Below, piece by piece: positions 1 to 9,924 of a DNA stretch of 64,000 nt (position 1 is the stretch's first letter; the number at the start of each line of letters is the position of its first letter). The DNA is from Polynucleobacter sp. 30F-ANTBAC (GTDB lineage: Bacteria > Pseudomonadota > Gammaproteobacteria > Burkholderiales > Burkholderiaceae), in assembly GCF_018882385.1 (NCBI RefSeq), contig NZ_JACVON010000001.1, forward strand, positions 1,038,942 to 1,102,941, read 5' to 3'. The notes beneath the pieces were generated by a model. It was not told the DNA's origin. It saw only the letters and a program-made list of their open reading frames with translations, and made no database searches. Both the position numbers and the translations under genes were made by a program.

Positions 1-1094
1 CAACCGTTATCCCAACAGTTTGACATGGCGCGGAAGAAATTGCCGGCATCCAAAATGCTATTCGGTGTACCACCTTGACCTAAATTATTTGGACGGAATT
101 TATCAAAGTTCCATACAACTGATAAGTTACGGTCTTGCATGGATTCACTGCCGCCCATGCGGTATTCCGCTTGAGCGATCCACATTGGAATACGGATATC
201 TTGCAACTCGTCATAGATGTTATTACGAGAGTAATCAACTGGGTTGATCACATCAAGAACACGGAACAAGTCAGTACGACCCCAAACAACTTGTTGTTTA
301 CCAACTTTCAAGAAAGTACTTTGGCCAGCATCCATGCCAAATGTTTTTGTAACATAAGCTTCACGGATGAAGTCGAGACGATCATTGAACTCTGGCATGG
401 CCAATTCAGATTTCTTCTTGTCGCCATAGCCACCAAAGTCTTTACAACCACGAGAATCATAATCACAAGGGCGAACTGGAACTGCTAAGCCAACACCACC
501 AGTTTGATTAGAGTTATTCCAACCAGCACCAAGAATTTGAAGACCGGAATTTTGATTCCATGGTGCGTATGAAGTTCCTCCTGGTATTACACCATTATTT
601 ACAAAAGTATTGGTGGGTTGGGCTCCAGCGAGAGCCTGTGCCAGCGTTGAACCTATGCCGCCGCCATAAGGGACCATTGCAGTTGCGTATGGGCCTAAAC
701 CTGGAGCACCCAAAACATTTGTTAGTACATAGTCAGCGCCAGGTCCAGAGGCATTACCCATCTGAACAGCGCCACCAGCATTCTTACCGAATTCTTTATC
801 GTTGATGTCATAAACACCATCATATGTGCCGCGCAAGATACCGCGGAATCTCCAACCGTCATTGAGGTTCTTTGACATCTCTGATTGAAGAGTATTACGG
901 AATTTGGATACGCCAACGCTTTCACGTTTCGCTGTGTGATTCTCATAGAACAGGTCAGCCTGCCATGGATCACCACTTGTAATGCCCATATCTGGCAAAT
1001 TTTGTGCAACAGCACTTGCGCTAGATACCACTAATACAGCAGCAAGGGCTATCGCCTTTGGCTGAATAGCTTTGCGCCATTTTTGGTTATTCAT
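1..1094 (-). CDS. DUF1302 family outer-membrane protein (3' end outside window)
   Basis: The reading frame opens with ATG at 1094 and stays open to the window edge, so about 364 N-terminal residues are visible and the C-terminus is missing. A basic N-terminus and hydrophobic run ending near residue 30 (SSASAVAQ) look like a Sec signal peptide. The mature part is rich in Gly, Asn and aromatic residues, as in DUF1302 proteins, which are predicted outer-membrane beta-barrels often found near DUF1329 and RND/MMPL genes in catabolic clusters. The promoter region behind it carries two TCTCGAGA palindromes. A role in passage of a hydrophobic substrate is inference; family assignment is from memory of the fold and sequence style. 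Confidence 0.8.
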   Translation of the reverse strand, partial: MNNQKWRKAIQPKAIALAAVLVVSSASAVAQNLPDMGITSGDPWQADLFYENHTAKRESVGVSKFRNTLQSEMSKNLNDGWRFRGILRGTYDGVYDINDKEFGKNAGGAVQMGNASGPGADYVLTNVLGAPGLGPYATAMVPYGGGIGSTLAQALAGAQPTNTFVNNGVIPGGTSYAPWNQNSGLQILGAGWNNSNQTGGVGLAVPVRPCDYDSRGCKDFGGYGDKKKSELAMPEFNDRLDFIREAYVTKTFGMDAGQSTFLKVGKQQVVWGRTDLFRVLDVINPVDYSRNNIYDELQDIRIPMWIAQAEYRMGGSESMQDRNLSVVWNFDKFRPNNLGQGGTPNSILDAGNFFRAMSNCWDNG

Positions 1095-1235
1095 AAACTC
1101 TCTCCTTAACGAACTTGCTATCACTTTTAATCAAAAAAACCTGTACTTATTACCGTTAAAATACTGCATTCTCGAGATTTTTTATCTAGGAACTTTCCCG
1201 ATTAGTAAAACCCCTAATAAAATCTCGAGATATTG
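1095..1235 (-). promoter_or_regulatory. Promoter region of DUF1302 gene with two TCTCGAGA operators
   Basis: The palindrome TCTCGAGA occurs at 1170-1177 and again at 1223-1230 (AATCTCGAGATATT at 1221-1234). A TAGGG element on the minus strand lies at 1212-1216, followed by TTTTAC; its first T is 39 bases upstream of the first base of the 1170-1177 box. The same two elements recur upstream of four other operons in this window, so this is probably a shared control region. No strong sigma70 hexamer pair is obvious. Confidence 0.65.
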
Positions 1236-3617
1236 TTAAGAATTCTGTAAGATTCCGTCCTGATCACGATGTGCACCTGTGATGAACTTCGGTTTAAATG
1301 CCATCACCCAAGCAGGTACCAAAAGTACTGCAGCAACAGCATTCAAGGCCAACATCACTGTTAATAGAAGTGCCGCGTCTGATTGGAAGCGAAGATCAGA
1401 GAAGATCACCCACATAATCACACCAGCAATCAACGTTGCAGCCGTAAAGCCCACTGCCAAACCAGTTGTGCTTAACGCACGTAAAACTGATTCACGAAGA
1501 TCACGAGTCTCCTCGTACTCTTCACGGATACGGTCCATGATGTAAACGGCATAGTCGATACCAACCCCGACGCCCACAGCAATCACAGGAATCGTGTTCA
1601 CGCTAATACCAATGTTCATGAAACCCATGTAACCGTAAGTCAAAATCGTTGCATACAACATTGGCAACACCATCAACCAACCGGCGTGAAGTGACTCGTA
1701 ATAGAACATCACGAAAATGAAGGCCATGATCATCACAACCGGCGTAATGATCATCGTATCAACGAAGTTCTCTTCGTCGATCGCAGCGCTCACACCGATA
1801 ATGCCGCCACCTAACAAAAGCTCAAAGTTTTCAACTGTGCCATTAATCTCTTTAACCAATTGCTTAGAGTTCGTCACAATGCGCTCAAGTGTTGTTGCTT
1901 GGTGATCTTTATAGAAGAATGCTAAAACAGCATCGGTACCTTGTGGGTTCATAAACTCTTTCATAGCACCTGGAATCGGGCTAGAGAGTTCATAAGCGGA
2001 CATCAAACCTGCCACCTCAATTTGAGTATCAGGAATTTGTGCCCAACGAGGATCACCACTGTGTGTCAACATATTGACCTGACGGATCAAACCAGGAATA
2101 GCTTTATAGCCACCCAACTCTGGATCTTTCACCATCATCTTGTCACCAAACTGCTCCATTGCATGAACCACTTCTGGACGTGAAATACCTTTCTCATCCT
2201 TCGTTCGAGCCACCACAAACAACTCCTCAGACCCTGGGAAATGTTCATTGATAGATTTAGCAGAAATGTTGTAATCGTGAGTACGATTCAAAATCGGAGA
2301 GCCTGGCTCTGATTCACCAAACTTCACTTGCGCTACGAAGAATGATGCAACCACCACAGCAAGGGCTGTACCAATCAAACCAATTTTAACGTTCAATGGA
2401 TTCACCAATACTTTGGCAAAGTTATAGAGAACAGTTGTTGTGCCTGAACGATTGTTCTGAGTCTTCTTAGGAGCTGGCAAAACAGTCAAGAACAATGGCA
2501 CCATAAAGTGAACCGTGAAGATCACTGAGAAACCCCAGAAACCAGCGTAATAACCTAACTTAATATTGATAGGCGCTGCACCCAATGCAATAACAAAAAT
2601 ACCAATCGCATCAATCGTGATCGCTAAAGAACCTGGTCTAAATAAAGCATCCAATGAATTACGAGCTGCTTTTTTACCGTCTTTAGTAATCTCTAATTCA
2701 TAGTAATAACGCTCTACTAACTGAACACCATGAGAAGTTGCACGGGCAGCAATTAGGAATGGAATAGTCATTGAGAGTGGGTCAAGTGTGTAACCCAAAA
2801 TCGTCATGAATCCCAAACCCCAAGCAGACGATAAACAAATACCCAATAAAGGCAATGCCACACCATAGAAGCGGCGGAAATAAACCACCAACAAAGCAAA
2901 AATTAATACAGATGTGTAAAGCAAAATCTGCAAAATCTGATTGAGGTATGTATAAACCCAACCTGTCAAAACTGGTAAACCAGTTGCATGAATTAGAGCG
3001 TGCTCTGTTGCGTACTTAGCACGTAACTCTGTTAATTCAGTGAATGTTTTTTGATAATCAATGTCACCACCCTCATTCATCTGGCCTCTAATGATGGCCG
3101 ACTTGAGATCTGGTGAAACCATTAATCCATAAACCCTTGGGTTCGACATCACATCACGTCTCATTTGATCTAATTCAGCTTGAGATAATTTCTCAGCAGT
3201 AGGATCAAAATACAAAGTTGATCGGATGTTACCCGTCTCATCAAGAGTCACTTTACGAGTTAAACGGTGAGTCAAACTGCTAACCAAGTTATGGTTAACG
3301 CCTGACAAACTATCAACGCCTTGCGTCAAGTTCTCAATTAACTGCAAAGTCTCATTCGTAAAAATATCGCCTTCTTTAACTTCTACGCTAACAACAACAG
3401 CACTAGCGCCACCAAAGTCATCTTTGATCTCGTTGTGCAATTGAATGAAAGGATGACTTTGCGGCAACAAGTCTTCAAAGTCTGTGCCCATACGCACGTT
3501 AGGAATCAAGGATGCAAAACCTAAACTGATTGCAAAAATAATTCCAAGAACAATTTTAGGATTGGCAAATAGCCACTCTTCACCGGTGTGAAGGATATGA
3601 GTTAGTTTCTTTTTCAC
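1236..3617 (-). CDS. RND superfamily transporter, MMPL type
   Basis: A 793-residue inner-membrane protein of the MMPL/COG1033 type. It has two similar halves: an N-terminal helix (about residues 22-40), a periplasmic loop, a helix bundle (about 225-385), a second helix near 410-430, a second loop, and a second bundle (about 625-775). The segment GVGVGIDYAVYIMDR in the second bundle is typical of the proton-relay helix of this family. It starts 9 bp after the YCF48-like lipoprotein gene, so the two are one operon. Such pairs, with DUF1302 and DUF1329 proteins, recur near genes for degradation of hydrophobic compounds. Substrate and direction of transport cannot be read from the sequence. Confidence 0.85.
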   Translation of the reverse strand: MKKKLTHILHTGEEWLFANPKIVLGIIFAISLGFASLIPNVRMGTDFEDLLPQSHPFIQLHNEIKDDFGGASAVVVSVEVKEGDIFTNETLQLIENLTQGVDSLSGVNHNLVSSLTHRLTRKVTLDETGNIRSTLYFDPTAEKLSQAELDQMRRDVMSNPRVYGLMVSPDLKSAIIRGQMNEGGDIDYQKTFTELTELRAKYATEHALIHATGLPVLTGWVYTYLNQILQILLYTSVLIFALLVVYFRRFYGVALPLLGICLSSAWGLGFMTILGYTLDPLSMTIPFLIAARATSHGVQLVERYYYELEITKDGKKAARNSLDALFRPGSLAITIDAIGIFVIALGAAPINIKLGYYAGFWGFSVIFTVHFMVPLFLTVLPAPKKTQNNRSGTTTVLYNFAKVLVNPLNVKIGLIGTALAVVVASFFVAQVKFGESEPGSPILNRTHDYNISAKSINEHFPGSEELFVVARTKDEKGISRPEVVHAMEQFGDKMMVKDPELGGYKAIPGLIRQVNMLTHSGDPRWAQIPDTQIEVAGLMSAYELSSPIPGAMKEFMNPQGTDAVLAFFYKDHQATTLERIVTNSKQLVKEINGTVENFELLLGGGIIGVSAAIDEENFVDTMIITPVVMIMAFIFVMFYYESLHAGWLMVLPMLYATILTYGYMGFMNIGISVNTIPVIAVGVGVGIDYAVYIMDRIREEYEETRDLRESVLRALSTTGLAVGFTAATLIAGVIMWVIFSDLRFQSDAALLLTVMLALNAVAAVLLVPAWVMAFKPKFITGAHRDQDGILQNS

Positions 3618-3626
3618 TTTTTATTC

Positions 3627-4571
3627 CTAGTTCTTTGCAGTTACTACTTTCCATGCGCCGTTACCGCCAGCAACAAGGAAGCTTCCTTGACCAATTGCCG
3701 CCACGCCTTTGAGATAAGGCGCCCCAAAATTTTCGATCTTCACTGGTGTCCACTGATTGCCGTTAAAGCTGAGCACAGTTCCACCTAAACCAACGCTGTA
3801 AACACGACCACCAACATTGACTAAGCCAAACTGAGATAAGCCTGTTGGATTTTTTGTTGCTGACCATGTGGCACCACCATCTTTGGTATGCATGATGATT
3901 CCGGTCAAACTAGTAACAAAACCTTCTTTAACTGAAGTAAATAAGGCTGTATAGGGGTAGAACTCTGGGCCAATAGAAAGTGTTGACCAAGTCTTACCGC
4001 CGTCAGAACTCTTTTTAAATGTGCCGTACTCACCAGTAACTACGGCATTTTGTGCATCAATAAACTGAATCGTATTGAACATTGAATCTTCATTATTGGT
4101 GTTCACACTCCATGAGCCACCGCGATTGCTACTGTTAGCAATGCTTGAATTGCTACCAACGACCCAATAAGTATTGGCTGGACCACAAGCAAGACCAAGA
4201 GGTCTCATTGAATCAGGCGTTACTTTAGATTCCCATGATTGGCCGTTGTCGGTAGATGTCCAAACCTTCTTATAAAAGTCGAGCGCAACAAAACTTCCAT
4301 CTGAACAAGTTGCCACATCAATCAATGACACAATGCCTTTTAGGTCAACTCTAGTTGGCTTGCCACCATCATGAGGCACAACAGCAACGACATTCTTACC
4401 AACAATCACTGCAACCTTCTGATTCGAGGCCACACCTTGAAATTGGTCAACGCGAGTTGCTAAAGCTTCAGGCGTTACTGATACAGCTGTCGACTCAGAT
4501 TTACTACAAGCTGTTAGCATGGCGCTAATCGCTAAAAGTACACCCGCACTCTTCAAATATTTAAAGTTCAT
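3627..4571 (-). CDS. YCF48-like beta-propeller lipoprotein
   Basis: The 314-residue product begins with a lipoprotein signal with lipobox LTAC and Cys22 as the lipidation site. The rest consists of repeated blades with the BNR/YCF48 signature (for example S.DNGQSWES, S.RGGSWS, S.DGGKTWS, KDGGATWSA), indicating a seven-bladed propeller anchored in the envelope. It is the first gene of an operon with the RND transporter that follows after 9 bp. In plastids and cyanobacteria YCF48 is a photosystem II assembly factor; that function does not apply here, and the propeller is more likely an accessory of the transporter, which is inference. Confidence 0.82.
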   Translation of the reverse strand: MNFKYLKSAGVLLAISAMLTACSKSESTAVSVTPEALATRVDQFQGVASNQKVAVIVGKNVVAVVPHDGGKPTRVDLKGIVSLIDVATCSDGSFVALDFYKKVWTSTDNGQSWESKVTPDSMRPLGLACGPANTYWVVGSNSSIANSSNRGGSWSVNTNNEDSMFNTIQFIDAQNAVVTGEYGTFKKSSDGGKTWSTLSIGPEFYPYTALFTSVKEGFVTSLTGIIMHTKDGGATWSATKNPTGLSQFGLVNVGGRVYSVGLGGTVLSFNGNQWTPVKIENFGAPYLKGVAAIGQGSFLVAGGNGAWKVVTAKN

Positions 4572-4727
4572 AAAAATTCCGACTAAGTAAAGTAATCTCG
4601 AGATTATTTTTCTCTTGAATCAGCTTATGGGCAATGCGTACATACCCTAATCCGGCTGACTTTATTTTTTCTTAATCCTTATTTTTTAAGGATTTTTTCA
4701 GCTTAGTGTCAGAAAATTTTTGCAATA
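4572..4727 (-). promoter_or_regulatory. Promoter region of YCF48-RND operon with palindromic operator
   Basis: TAATCTCGAGATTA at 4593-4606 is a perfect 14-bp palindrome centred on TCTCGAGA. It lies only about 20 bp before the YCF48 ATG, so a bound protein would block transcription start or elongation. A TAGGG element (minus strand, 4645-4649, within GTACATACCCTA on the plus strand) sits 46 bases upstream of the box, the same distance as in the dmpQ promoter. Confidence 0.65.
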
Positions 4728-4756
4728 AAAAAGGAGTTCGTCATGAACTCCTTTTT
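4728..4756 (-). terminator. Rho-independent terminator of the partial meta-cleavage operon
   Basis: Stem 4728-4739 pairs with 4745-4756 around a 5-base loop (core GGAGTTC/GAACTCC), with A-runs on the left that become a U-tract on the minus strand. It lies 30 bp after the dmpG stop codon at 4787. Confidence 0.85.
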
Positions 4757-4786
4757 CTTTAAGCTAGGTTTTTTAAAGTTTTAAGC

Positions 4787-5842
4787 TTAAACAGACTCTT
4801 CAAACTGAATACCGCGCTCTTTGGCCATGGTCATAGCCGTATCAAGAATCATATCTTCTTGACCACCAATCATCTTTTTACGGCCTAACTCAACCAAAAT
4901 ATCTCTGGCTGGCACACCAAAACGCTTACTTGCTCGCTCAGCATGCAATAGGAATGTGGAGTAAACACCAGCAAAGCCTAGTGTTAATGATGAACGATCT
5001 ACACGCACCATATGATCCATCATTGGCGTGATGAGCTCTTCTGCAATGTCCATCAGCTTGAATAAATCACAACCGGTCTCAATACCCATGCGTTCACAAA
5101 CTGCTGCAAACACTTCGAGCGGTGTGTTACCCGCACCAGCACCTAAGCCAGCTATCGAGCCATCGATACGTGTCGCACCTTCTTCAATAGCTGCGATTGA
5201 ATTAGCAATACCCATACCCAGATTGTGATGACCATGGAAACCAATTTCTGTTTCTGGCTTTAACACTTGACGCAAAGCATGAACACGCGCTTTCACTTCA
5301 TTAGGCAACATATAGCCAGCCGAGTCCGTGATGTAAACAGTTTGTGCACCATACGACTCCATTAACTTACCTTGCTGAGCCAAACCTTCAACGCTGTTCA
5401 AGTGAGCCATCATCAAGAAGCCGGTTGTATCCATCCCCAACTTACGTGCATAAGCAATATGCTGTGGTGAAGTATCCGCTTCCGTACAATGAGTTGCAAT
5501 GTGAACGCTGCGCGCGCCACAATCATAAGCAGACTGTAACTCTCTCATCGTTCCCAAACCAGGAATCAACAAAACAGATACTTTTGCTTTTTTCATTTTT
5601 GATGCCACTGAAGAGATGTACTCTTCATTGGTATGCAATGCAAATCCATGTTGTAAAGAATTACCGCCCAAACCAGCACCGTGAGTCACTTGGATATAAG
5701 GAACACCCGCATCATCCATCGCGGTTGCCACACTAACCATTTGATCTACAGAAATTTGCTCACGCTTGGCATGCATGCCATCACGCAAACACATATCGTG
5801 AAGAATAACTTTTTTACCTTTAAGATGATTGTTATCAAACAT
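4787..5842 (-). CDS. dmpG: 4-hydroxy-2-oxovalerate aldolase (copy in partial operon)
   Basis: This 351-residue class II pyruvate aldolase would split 4-hydroxy-2-oxovalerate into pyruvate and acetaldehyde and pass the aldehyde to its DmpF partner. The motif LRDGMH near residue 19 supplies the catalytic Arg, metal-binding Asp and His, and FHGHHN supplies the metal-binding histidines. Compared with the copy at 17541, the first motif reads HDMCLRDG rather than HDMTLRDG, and VTHGAGLGG replaces VTHGDGLGG, so substrate details may differ. It is the last gene of the operon and begins 2 bp after dmpF ends, fitting the obligate DmpFG complex. The N-terminus is about four residues longer than in the other copy. 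Confidence 0.9.
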   Translation of the reverse strand: MFDNNHLKGKKVILHDMCLRDGMHAKREQISVDQMVSVATAMDDAGVPYIQVTHGAGLGGNSLQHGFALHTNEEYISSVASKMKKAKVSVLLIPGLGTMRELQSAYDCGARSVHIATHCTEADTSPQHIAYARKLGMDTTGFLMMAHLNSVEGLAQQGKLMESYGAQTVYITDSAGYMLPNEVKARVHALRQVLKPETEIGFHGHHNLGMGIANSIAAIEEGATRIDGSIAGLGAGAGNTPLEVFAAVCERMGIETGCDLFKLMDIAEELITPMMDHMVRVDRSSLTLGFAGVYSTFLLHAERASKRFGVPARDILVELGRKKMIGGQEDMILDTAMTMAKERGIQFEESV

Positions 5843-5844
5843 AA

Positions 5845-6774
5845 TTAAGCCTCCACTGCTTGAGTTGGTTTGATTGCTTTTAAAGTCACTTTGCCAGACA
5901 TAATGTTCTGCGCAAAAAGTTCAGCAGTTCTAGTAGCTGCTGCAGTCATGATGTCGAGGTTGCCTGCATATTTAGGTAGGTAATCACCCAAGCCAGCCAC
6001 TTCCATAAAGACAGAAACTTTTTTACCATCAAAAACAGGACCGTTCACTAACTTATAGCCTGGAACATACTTTTGCACTTCCTCAATCATGCGCAAAATA
6101 GACGCCTTGATTTCATCTTTCTTAGGCTCATCTTCTGTTAAACAGTAAATCGTATTGCGCATGATCATTGGAGGATCAGCTGGGTTAATGATGGCTAAAG
6201 CTTTACCTTTTACTGAACCACCCACTTTACAAACAGCATCTGATGTTGTGTAAGTAAATTCATCTAGATTGGCACGCGTTCCAGGGCCAATTGATTTAGA
6301 TGCCAAACTCGCCACAATCTCAGCGTAAGGAACTGCTTGCACACGAGAAACCGCATGAACGATTGGAATAGTTGCCTGACCCGCACATGAAATCATATTC
6401 ACGTTCATTTCACCACTGGCCGCATGTTGGTCTAAGTTAACTGTTGGGCAGCATAAAGGACCAATCGCCGCAGGCGTTAAGTCAATCATCAACACACCTA
6501 ACTCATTCAACTTGCGTGAGTTTTCAGCATGCACATAAGCAGAGGTTGCATCAAATGCAATTTGGATGCCATCACTTAGTACATGAGGCAATAAACCATC
6601 CACACCTTCTGCTGTGGTTTTCAATCCCATATCACGAGCTCTTGCCAAACCTTCAGACTCAGGGTCGATACCCACCATCCAAACAGGTTCCAAAAACTCA
6701 GAACGTTTTAACTTATAAATAAGATCTGTACCAATATTTCCAGACCCTATTAATGCGCATTTAATCTTTGCCAT
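5845..6774 (-). CDS. dmpF: Acetaldehyde dehydrogenase, acylating (copy in partial operon)
   Basis: A 309-residue NAD-dependent acylating aldehyde dehydrogenase that converts acetaldehyde (or a longer aldehyde) and CoA into the acyl-CoA, receiving it through a channel from the adjacent aldolase. The N-terminal Rossmann motif is [10 protein letters not shown], and the catalytic Cys130 lies in [12 protein letters not shown]. In the copy at 18613 this reads CGGQATIP, so the residue next to the nucleophile differs. The C-terminal dimerisation part ([20 protein letters not shown]) is well conserved. It lies between the decarboxylase gene and the aldolase gene in one transcription unit. Confidence 0.92.
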   Translation of the reverse strand: MAKIKCALIGSGNIGTDLIYKLKRSEFLEPVWMVGIDPESEGLARARDMGLKTTAEGVDGLLPHVLSDGIQIAFDATSAYVHAENSRKLNELGVLMIDLTPAAIGPLCCPTVNLDQHAASGEMNVNMISCAGQATIPIVHAVSRVQAVPYAEIVASLASKSIGPGTRANLDEFTYTTSDAVCKVGGSVKGKALAIINPADPPMIMRNTIYCLTEDEPKKDEIKASILRMIEEVQKYVPGYKLVNGPVFDGKKVSVFMEVAGLGDYLPKYAGNLDIMTAAATRTAELFAQNIMSGKVTLKAIKPTQAVEA

Positions 6775-6843
6775 CTTGATTCACCCTTTGTAGACCATCT
6801 ATAGAACCAAACTCTAACTTTAAATGCCATTCTTATATGTCAT

Positions 6844-7647
6844 TTAAACGACAAATGTCATAGATACATGGCCTAAATGCTGAAATTCTGCGGTAATGGC
6901 ATCCCCCGCTTGAACTGGGATTGCCTCAGTAATACCACCGCTCATTACGAAACTTCCAGCAGGGAGCATTTCATCTTGTTCAGCCAAAATGTTGACCAAC
7001 ATCGCAATGGCTTCTGCAGGATGGCCTAAAACAGCAGAAGATTCGCCTGCAGCAACTTCTTGACCATTTTTTTTCATGACGACACCGACTTTAGTCAAAT
7101 CAATATCTGAAGGATTCAATCTGACTTGACCTGTCACATATCTTGCGGAAGAACCGTTATCAGCAACAACACTGGCTAAATCAAATTTAAATCCAGAAAA
7201 TCGAGAATCAATAATTTCAACAGCAGGTAAAACATAATCCGTTGCATCCAATACATCTTGTAACGTGCAATCAGGACCTTGAAGATCTTTCTTCGTCACA
7301 AATGCTACTTCACATTCAACCCGCGGATGAACCATCTCAGAAGTTTTAATGCCAACATTTTCTGTACGAGCCATCTTATCGGTTAAAAAACCAATGGATG
7401 GAACGTGCACACCCATTTGCTCCATCTTAGCTTTTGAAGTCAAGCCTGCCTTCCAACCTGCCAACTGATGACCTTTAGCTAAATAACGTTTTCTTAATTC
7501 CGCTTGCACCGCATAACCATCATTGATGGTCATTTTGGGATAGTCATCTGTCAACTTATGAATCGCATAAGCACCCTCTTGGGCACCTTCTACACGATCA
7601 CATAAAATCTGGATATCGTCTTGATTAATGGTTAACTCTAAAGCCAT
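6844..7647 (-). CDS. dmpH: 4-oxalocrotonate decarboxylase-like / fumarylacetoacetate hydrolase-fold protein
   Basis: The 267-residue protein belongs to the DmpE/DmpH hydratase-decarboxylase family. It resembles the decarboxylase DmpH (Mg-dependent loss of CO2 from 2-oxo-3-hexenedioate) more than the hydratase DmpE: segments such as IDSRFSGFKFDLASVVADN and AVLGHPAEAIAML match the decarboxylase pattern of the gene at 16721. The metal-site glutamates appear in HPRVECEVAFV. No separate hydratase gene exists in this operon, so the pathway must borrow the DmpE at 20345 or this enzyme has a different role. Confidence 0.75.
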   Translation of the reverse strand: MALELTINQDDIQILCDRVEGAQEGAYAIHKLTDDYPKMTINDGYAVQAELRKRYLAKGHQLAGWKAGLTSKAKMEQMGVHVPSIGFLTDKMARTENVGIKTSEMVHPRVECEVAFVTKKDLQGPDCTLQDVLDATDYVLPAVEIIDSRFSGFKFDLASVVADNGSSARYVTGQVRLNPSDIDLTKVGVVMKKNGQEVAAGESSAVLGHPAEAIAMLVNILAEQDEMLPAGSFVMSGGITEAIPVQAGDAITAEFQHLGHVSMTFVV

Positions 7648-7679
7648 TCAAATACCTTTTATAGTGATGGTGCGATGTA

Positions 7680-9140
7680 TTAAAGCTTGATACAGATATT
7701 GCGAGTTTCGGTATAGAACTCAAGAGAGTGCACTCCACCTTCACGACCAATACCAGATTGTTTAGATCCACCAAATGCGGTTCTTAAATCTCTTAAGAAC
7801 CAGCTATTGACCCATGTAATACCCACATCAATTTTGGCAGCGACTGTATGAGCTCTGGCCAAGTTTGTTGTCCAAATGGTGGTTGATAAACCATATTGGG
7901 TGTCATTGGCCAACTTGATCACTTCTTCATCTGTATCAAATGGGCGAATATGGCAGCATGGTCCAAAAATTTCTTCTTGAACAACCGATGCGGTTTCAGG
8001 TAAACCTGTCCAGATAGTCGGTTGAATCCAGTGCCCATTTTTTAAGTCATCCGGCATAGTGGGCACGCCACCACCTGTAACAACCGTAGCACCCTCATCA
8101 ACAGCTTTCTTGTAATAAGACATGACTTTTTGTTTGTGTTCAGCCGAAATCAATGGACCGTAATCTGACCCATGATCTTCCGGACGTCCATATTTAACAG
8201 CCTCAGCTTTAGCTTTAAGTGCCGCAACAAATTTATCAAAAATTGGACGCTCTACATAAACGCGCTCTGTGCCCAAACAAACCTGTCCTGAGTTCAAAAA
8301 TGCTGAACGGAAAATTCCGTTCACCGCTTCATCAAAGTTCGCATCAGCAAATACCACGCCCGCGTTCTTGCCACCTAGCTCAAACGAAATATCGCGCATA
8401 CCTTCTGCTGCCGCTTTCATAATCGCCGTTCCTGTGCGCGTCTCACCTGTAAAAGTAATCGCATCAACCATTGGGTGCTGAGTTAAAAACTCACCAGCAG
8501 AATCAGGACCAAAGCCATTCACAACGTTAAAGACACCCTTAGGCATACCCACTGCATTCATCACCTCACCCAATAATGCTGTAGTCATTGGCGTTTCTTC
8601 AGATGGTTTTATAACGACAGTATTACCGCAAGCCAAAGCCGGACCAACTTTCCATGTCATTAATAAAAATGGTGCATTCCATGGCGAAATCACACCAACG
8701 ACGCCTTTAGGGTTGCGAACAGCATAATTAACTGCACCACGACCATCGGGCGTTGACATCGTAAATGACTCCGTTGGGACGTTTTTAACAACATCAGCAA
8801 ATACTTTAAAGTTAGCAGCGCCGCGTGGAATAAACACCTGACGCATCACATGGTTAGGCTGACCGGTGTCTGCCATTTCAGCAGCAACAAAATCTTCAAA
8901 GCGACGTGTAATCTCATCCGCAACGGCGTATAAGATTTCGACACGTTGATCAACGGTCATCCTTCCCCACTCACCATTCAATGCCTCGTGAGCAGCTTTG
9001 ACTGCAGCATCCACATCACTCTGACTGGCTTCAGCAATTTGAGCAATCACTTGATTGTCAACGGGTGAGCGCTTGTCAAAAAATTTGTTATGACTTCCGA
9101 CTACAAACTCGCCATTAATAAAGTTTTTAATTTGTTTCAT
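7680..9140 (-). CDS. dmpC: 2-hydroxymuconic semialdehyde dehydrogenase-like ALDH
   Basis: This 486-residue NAD-dependent aldehyde dehydrogenase has the general base Glu in FELGGKNAG, the catalytic Cys in NSGQVCLGTERVYV and the C-terminal FGGSKQSGIGREGG motif. It would oxidise 2-hydroxymuconic semialdehyde, or a ring-cleavage relative, to 2-hydroxymuconate. It is a clear paralogue of the 484-residue enzyme at 21167, with long identical stretches around both motifs. It is the second gene of the operon that begins with gntR at 9924. The exact substrate is not known from the sequence. Confidence 0.87.
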   Translation of the reverse strand: MKQIKNFINGEFVVGSHNKFFDKRSPVDNQVIAQIAEASQSDVDAAVKAAHEALNGEWGRMTVDQRVEILYAVADEITRRFEDFVAAEMADTGQPNHVMRQVFIPRGAANFKVFADVVKNVPTESFTMSTPDGRGAVNYAVRNPKGVVGVISPWNAPFLLMTWKVGPALACGNTVVIKPSEETPMTTALLGEVMNAVGMPKGVFNVVNGFGPDSAGEFLTQHPMVDAITFTGETRTGTAIMKAAAEGMRDISFELGGKNAGVVFADANFDEAVNGIFRSAFLNSGQVCLGTERVYVERPIFDKFVAALKAKAEAVKYGRPEDHGSDYGPLISAEHKQKVMSYYKKAVDEGATVVTGGGVPTMPDDLKNGHWIQPTIWTGLPETASVVQEEIFGPCCHIRPFDTDEEVIKLANDTQYGLSTTIWTTNLARAHTVAAKIDVGITWVNSWFLRDLRTAFGGSKQSGIGREGGVHSLEFYTETRNICIKL

Positions 9141-9177
9141 TTTTTCCCTCGTGATTTTGTTTTTTTGATTTGTAGAT

Positions 9178-9924
9178 TTATGCTATTTCTAAAGATTCTT
9201 TTCCAGAAAAAACATCTTCTGGTAACTTCTCAAATAGCTCATACGTAATACCGATGTGCTCTGCAAGGATGCTTGAACACAATGAAATATTTCTTTCTAA
9301 TGCCGCATCTTTCAATGCTTCATGCTCTGCATGTAAATCGCGTTTTAAATTGGTCCCGTATTGGATACCTAGTGATCGGTATCTCTCGGATTGTTGGTAC
9401 AAAATGCCAATAAATTGCAATAGCCATTTTGACTCGCATGCTGATACCAAAGCCGCATGAAATTCTGCGTTACGCTCTTCCCATAGTGAAAACTGGGCAT
9501 TACGTTGCTCAATATCCTCCAGCGCTAATTTTCTTTCTGCGAGTGATAGGCGATGAAATGACGCCATGACATCTGCCTCCCACTTGTCATCGCCATTTTG
9601 GATCGATTGCTTAAGCGCCTGTAATTCCAACATAACGCGTAACTGGGTGATTTCTTTAAAGTCTTTGATTGACATCGGTGAAACAAAAAAACCTTTTTGT
9701 CCTTCTGCATAAACCAAGCTATCGGCAACCAAAAGTGCCAGAGCCTCTCTTAATGTTCCACCGCTGACCTGATAGATCTCTTTTAAATGCTCTACCTTGA
9801 GCTTGCTGGATGGCGTATAAATTCCTTTGATGATGTCACTTCTCAATGCAAGATAAGCGCCTTCAACCAATGTTTTTGGCACCAAATGATCTTCACCAAA
9901 AAATGCATTTGAAACTATTTTCAT
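9178..9924 (-). CDS. GntR family transcriptional regulator, FCD type (paralogue 1)
   Basis: The 248-residue protein has an N-terminal winged helix (about residues 18-85) with recognition segment GTLREALALLVADSLV, followed by an all-helical FCD ligand-binding domain with histidines in ERNAEFHAALVSAC and later HAEHEAL. FCD regulators are usually repressors released by an organic acid or pathway intermediate. The DNA-binding part is nearly the same as in the regulator at 24524, so both may read the same operator. It is first in the operon with the partial meta-cleavage genes and divergent from pyruvate carboxylase, with a TATCGAGA site between, which suggests autoregulation. Confidence 0.88.
   Translation of the reverse strand: MKIVSNAFFGEDHLVPKTLVEGAYLALRSDIIKGIYTPSSKLKVEHLKEIYQVSGGTLREALALLVADSLVYAEGQKGFFVSPMSIKDFKEITQLRVMLELQALKQSIQNGDDKWEADVMASFHRLSLAERKLALEDIEQRNAQFSLWEERNAEFHAALVSACESKWLLQFIGILYQQSERYRSLGIQYGTNLKRDLHAEHEALKDAALERNISLCSSILAEHIGITYELFEKLPEDVFSGKESLEIA

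Noticed and set aside
20..1015. Several plus- and minus-frame open frames inside the DUF1302 gene
   Set aside because: They are out-of-frame shadows of one long minus-strand reading frame with a clear signal peptide.
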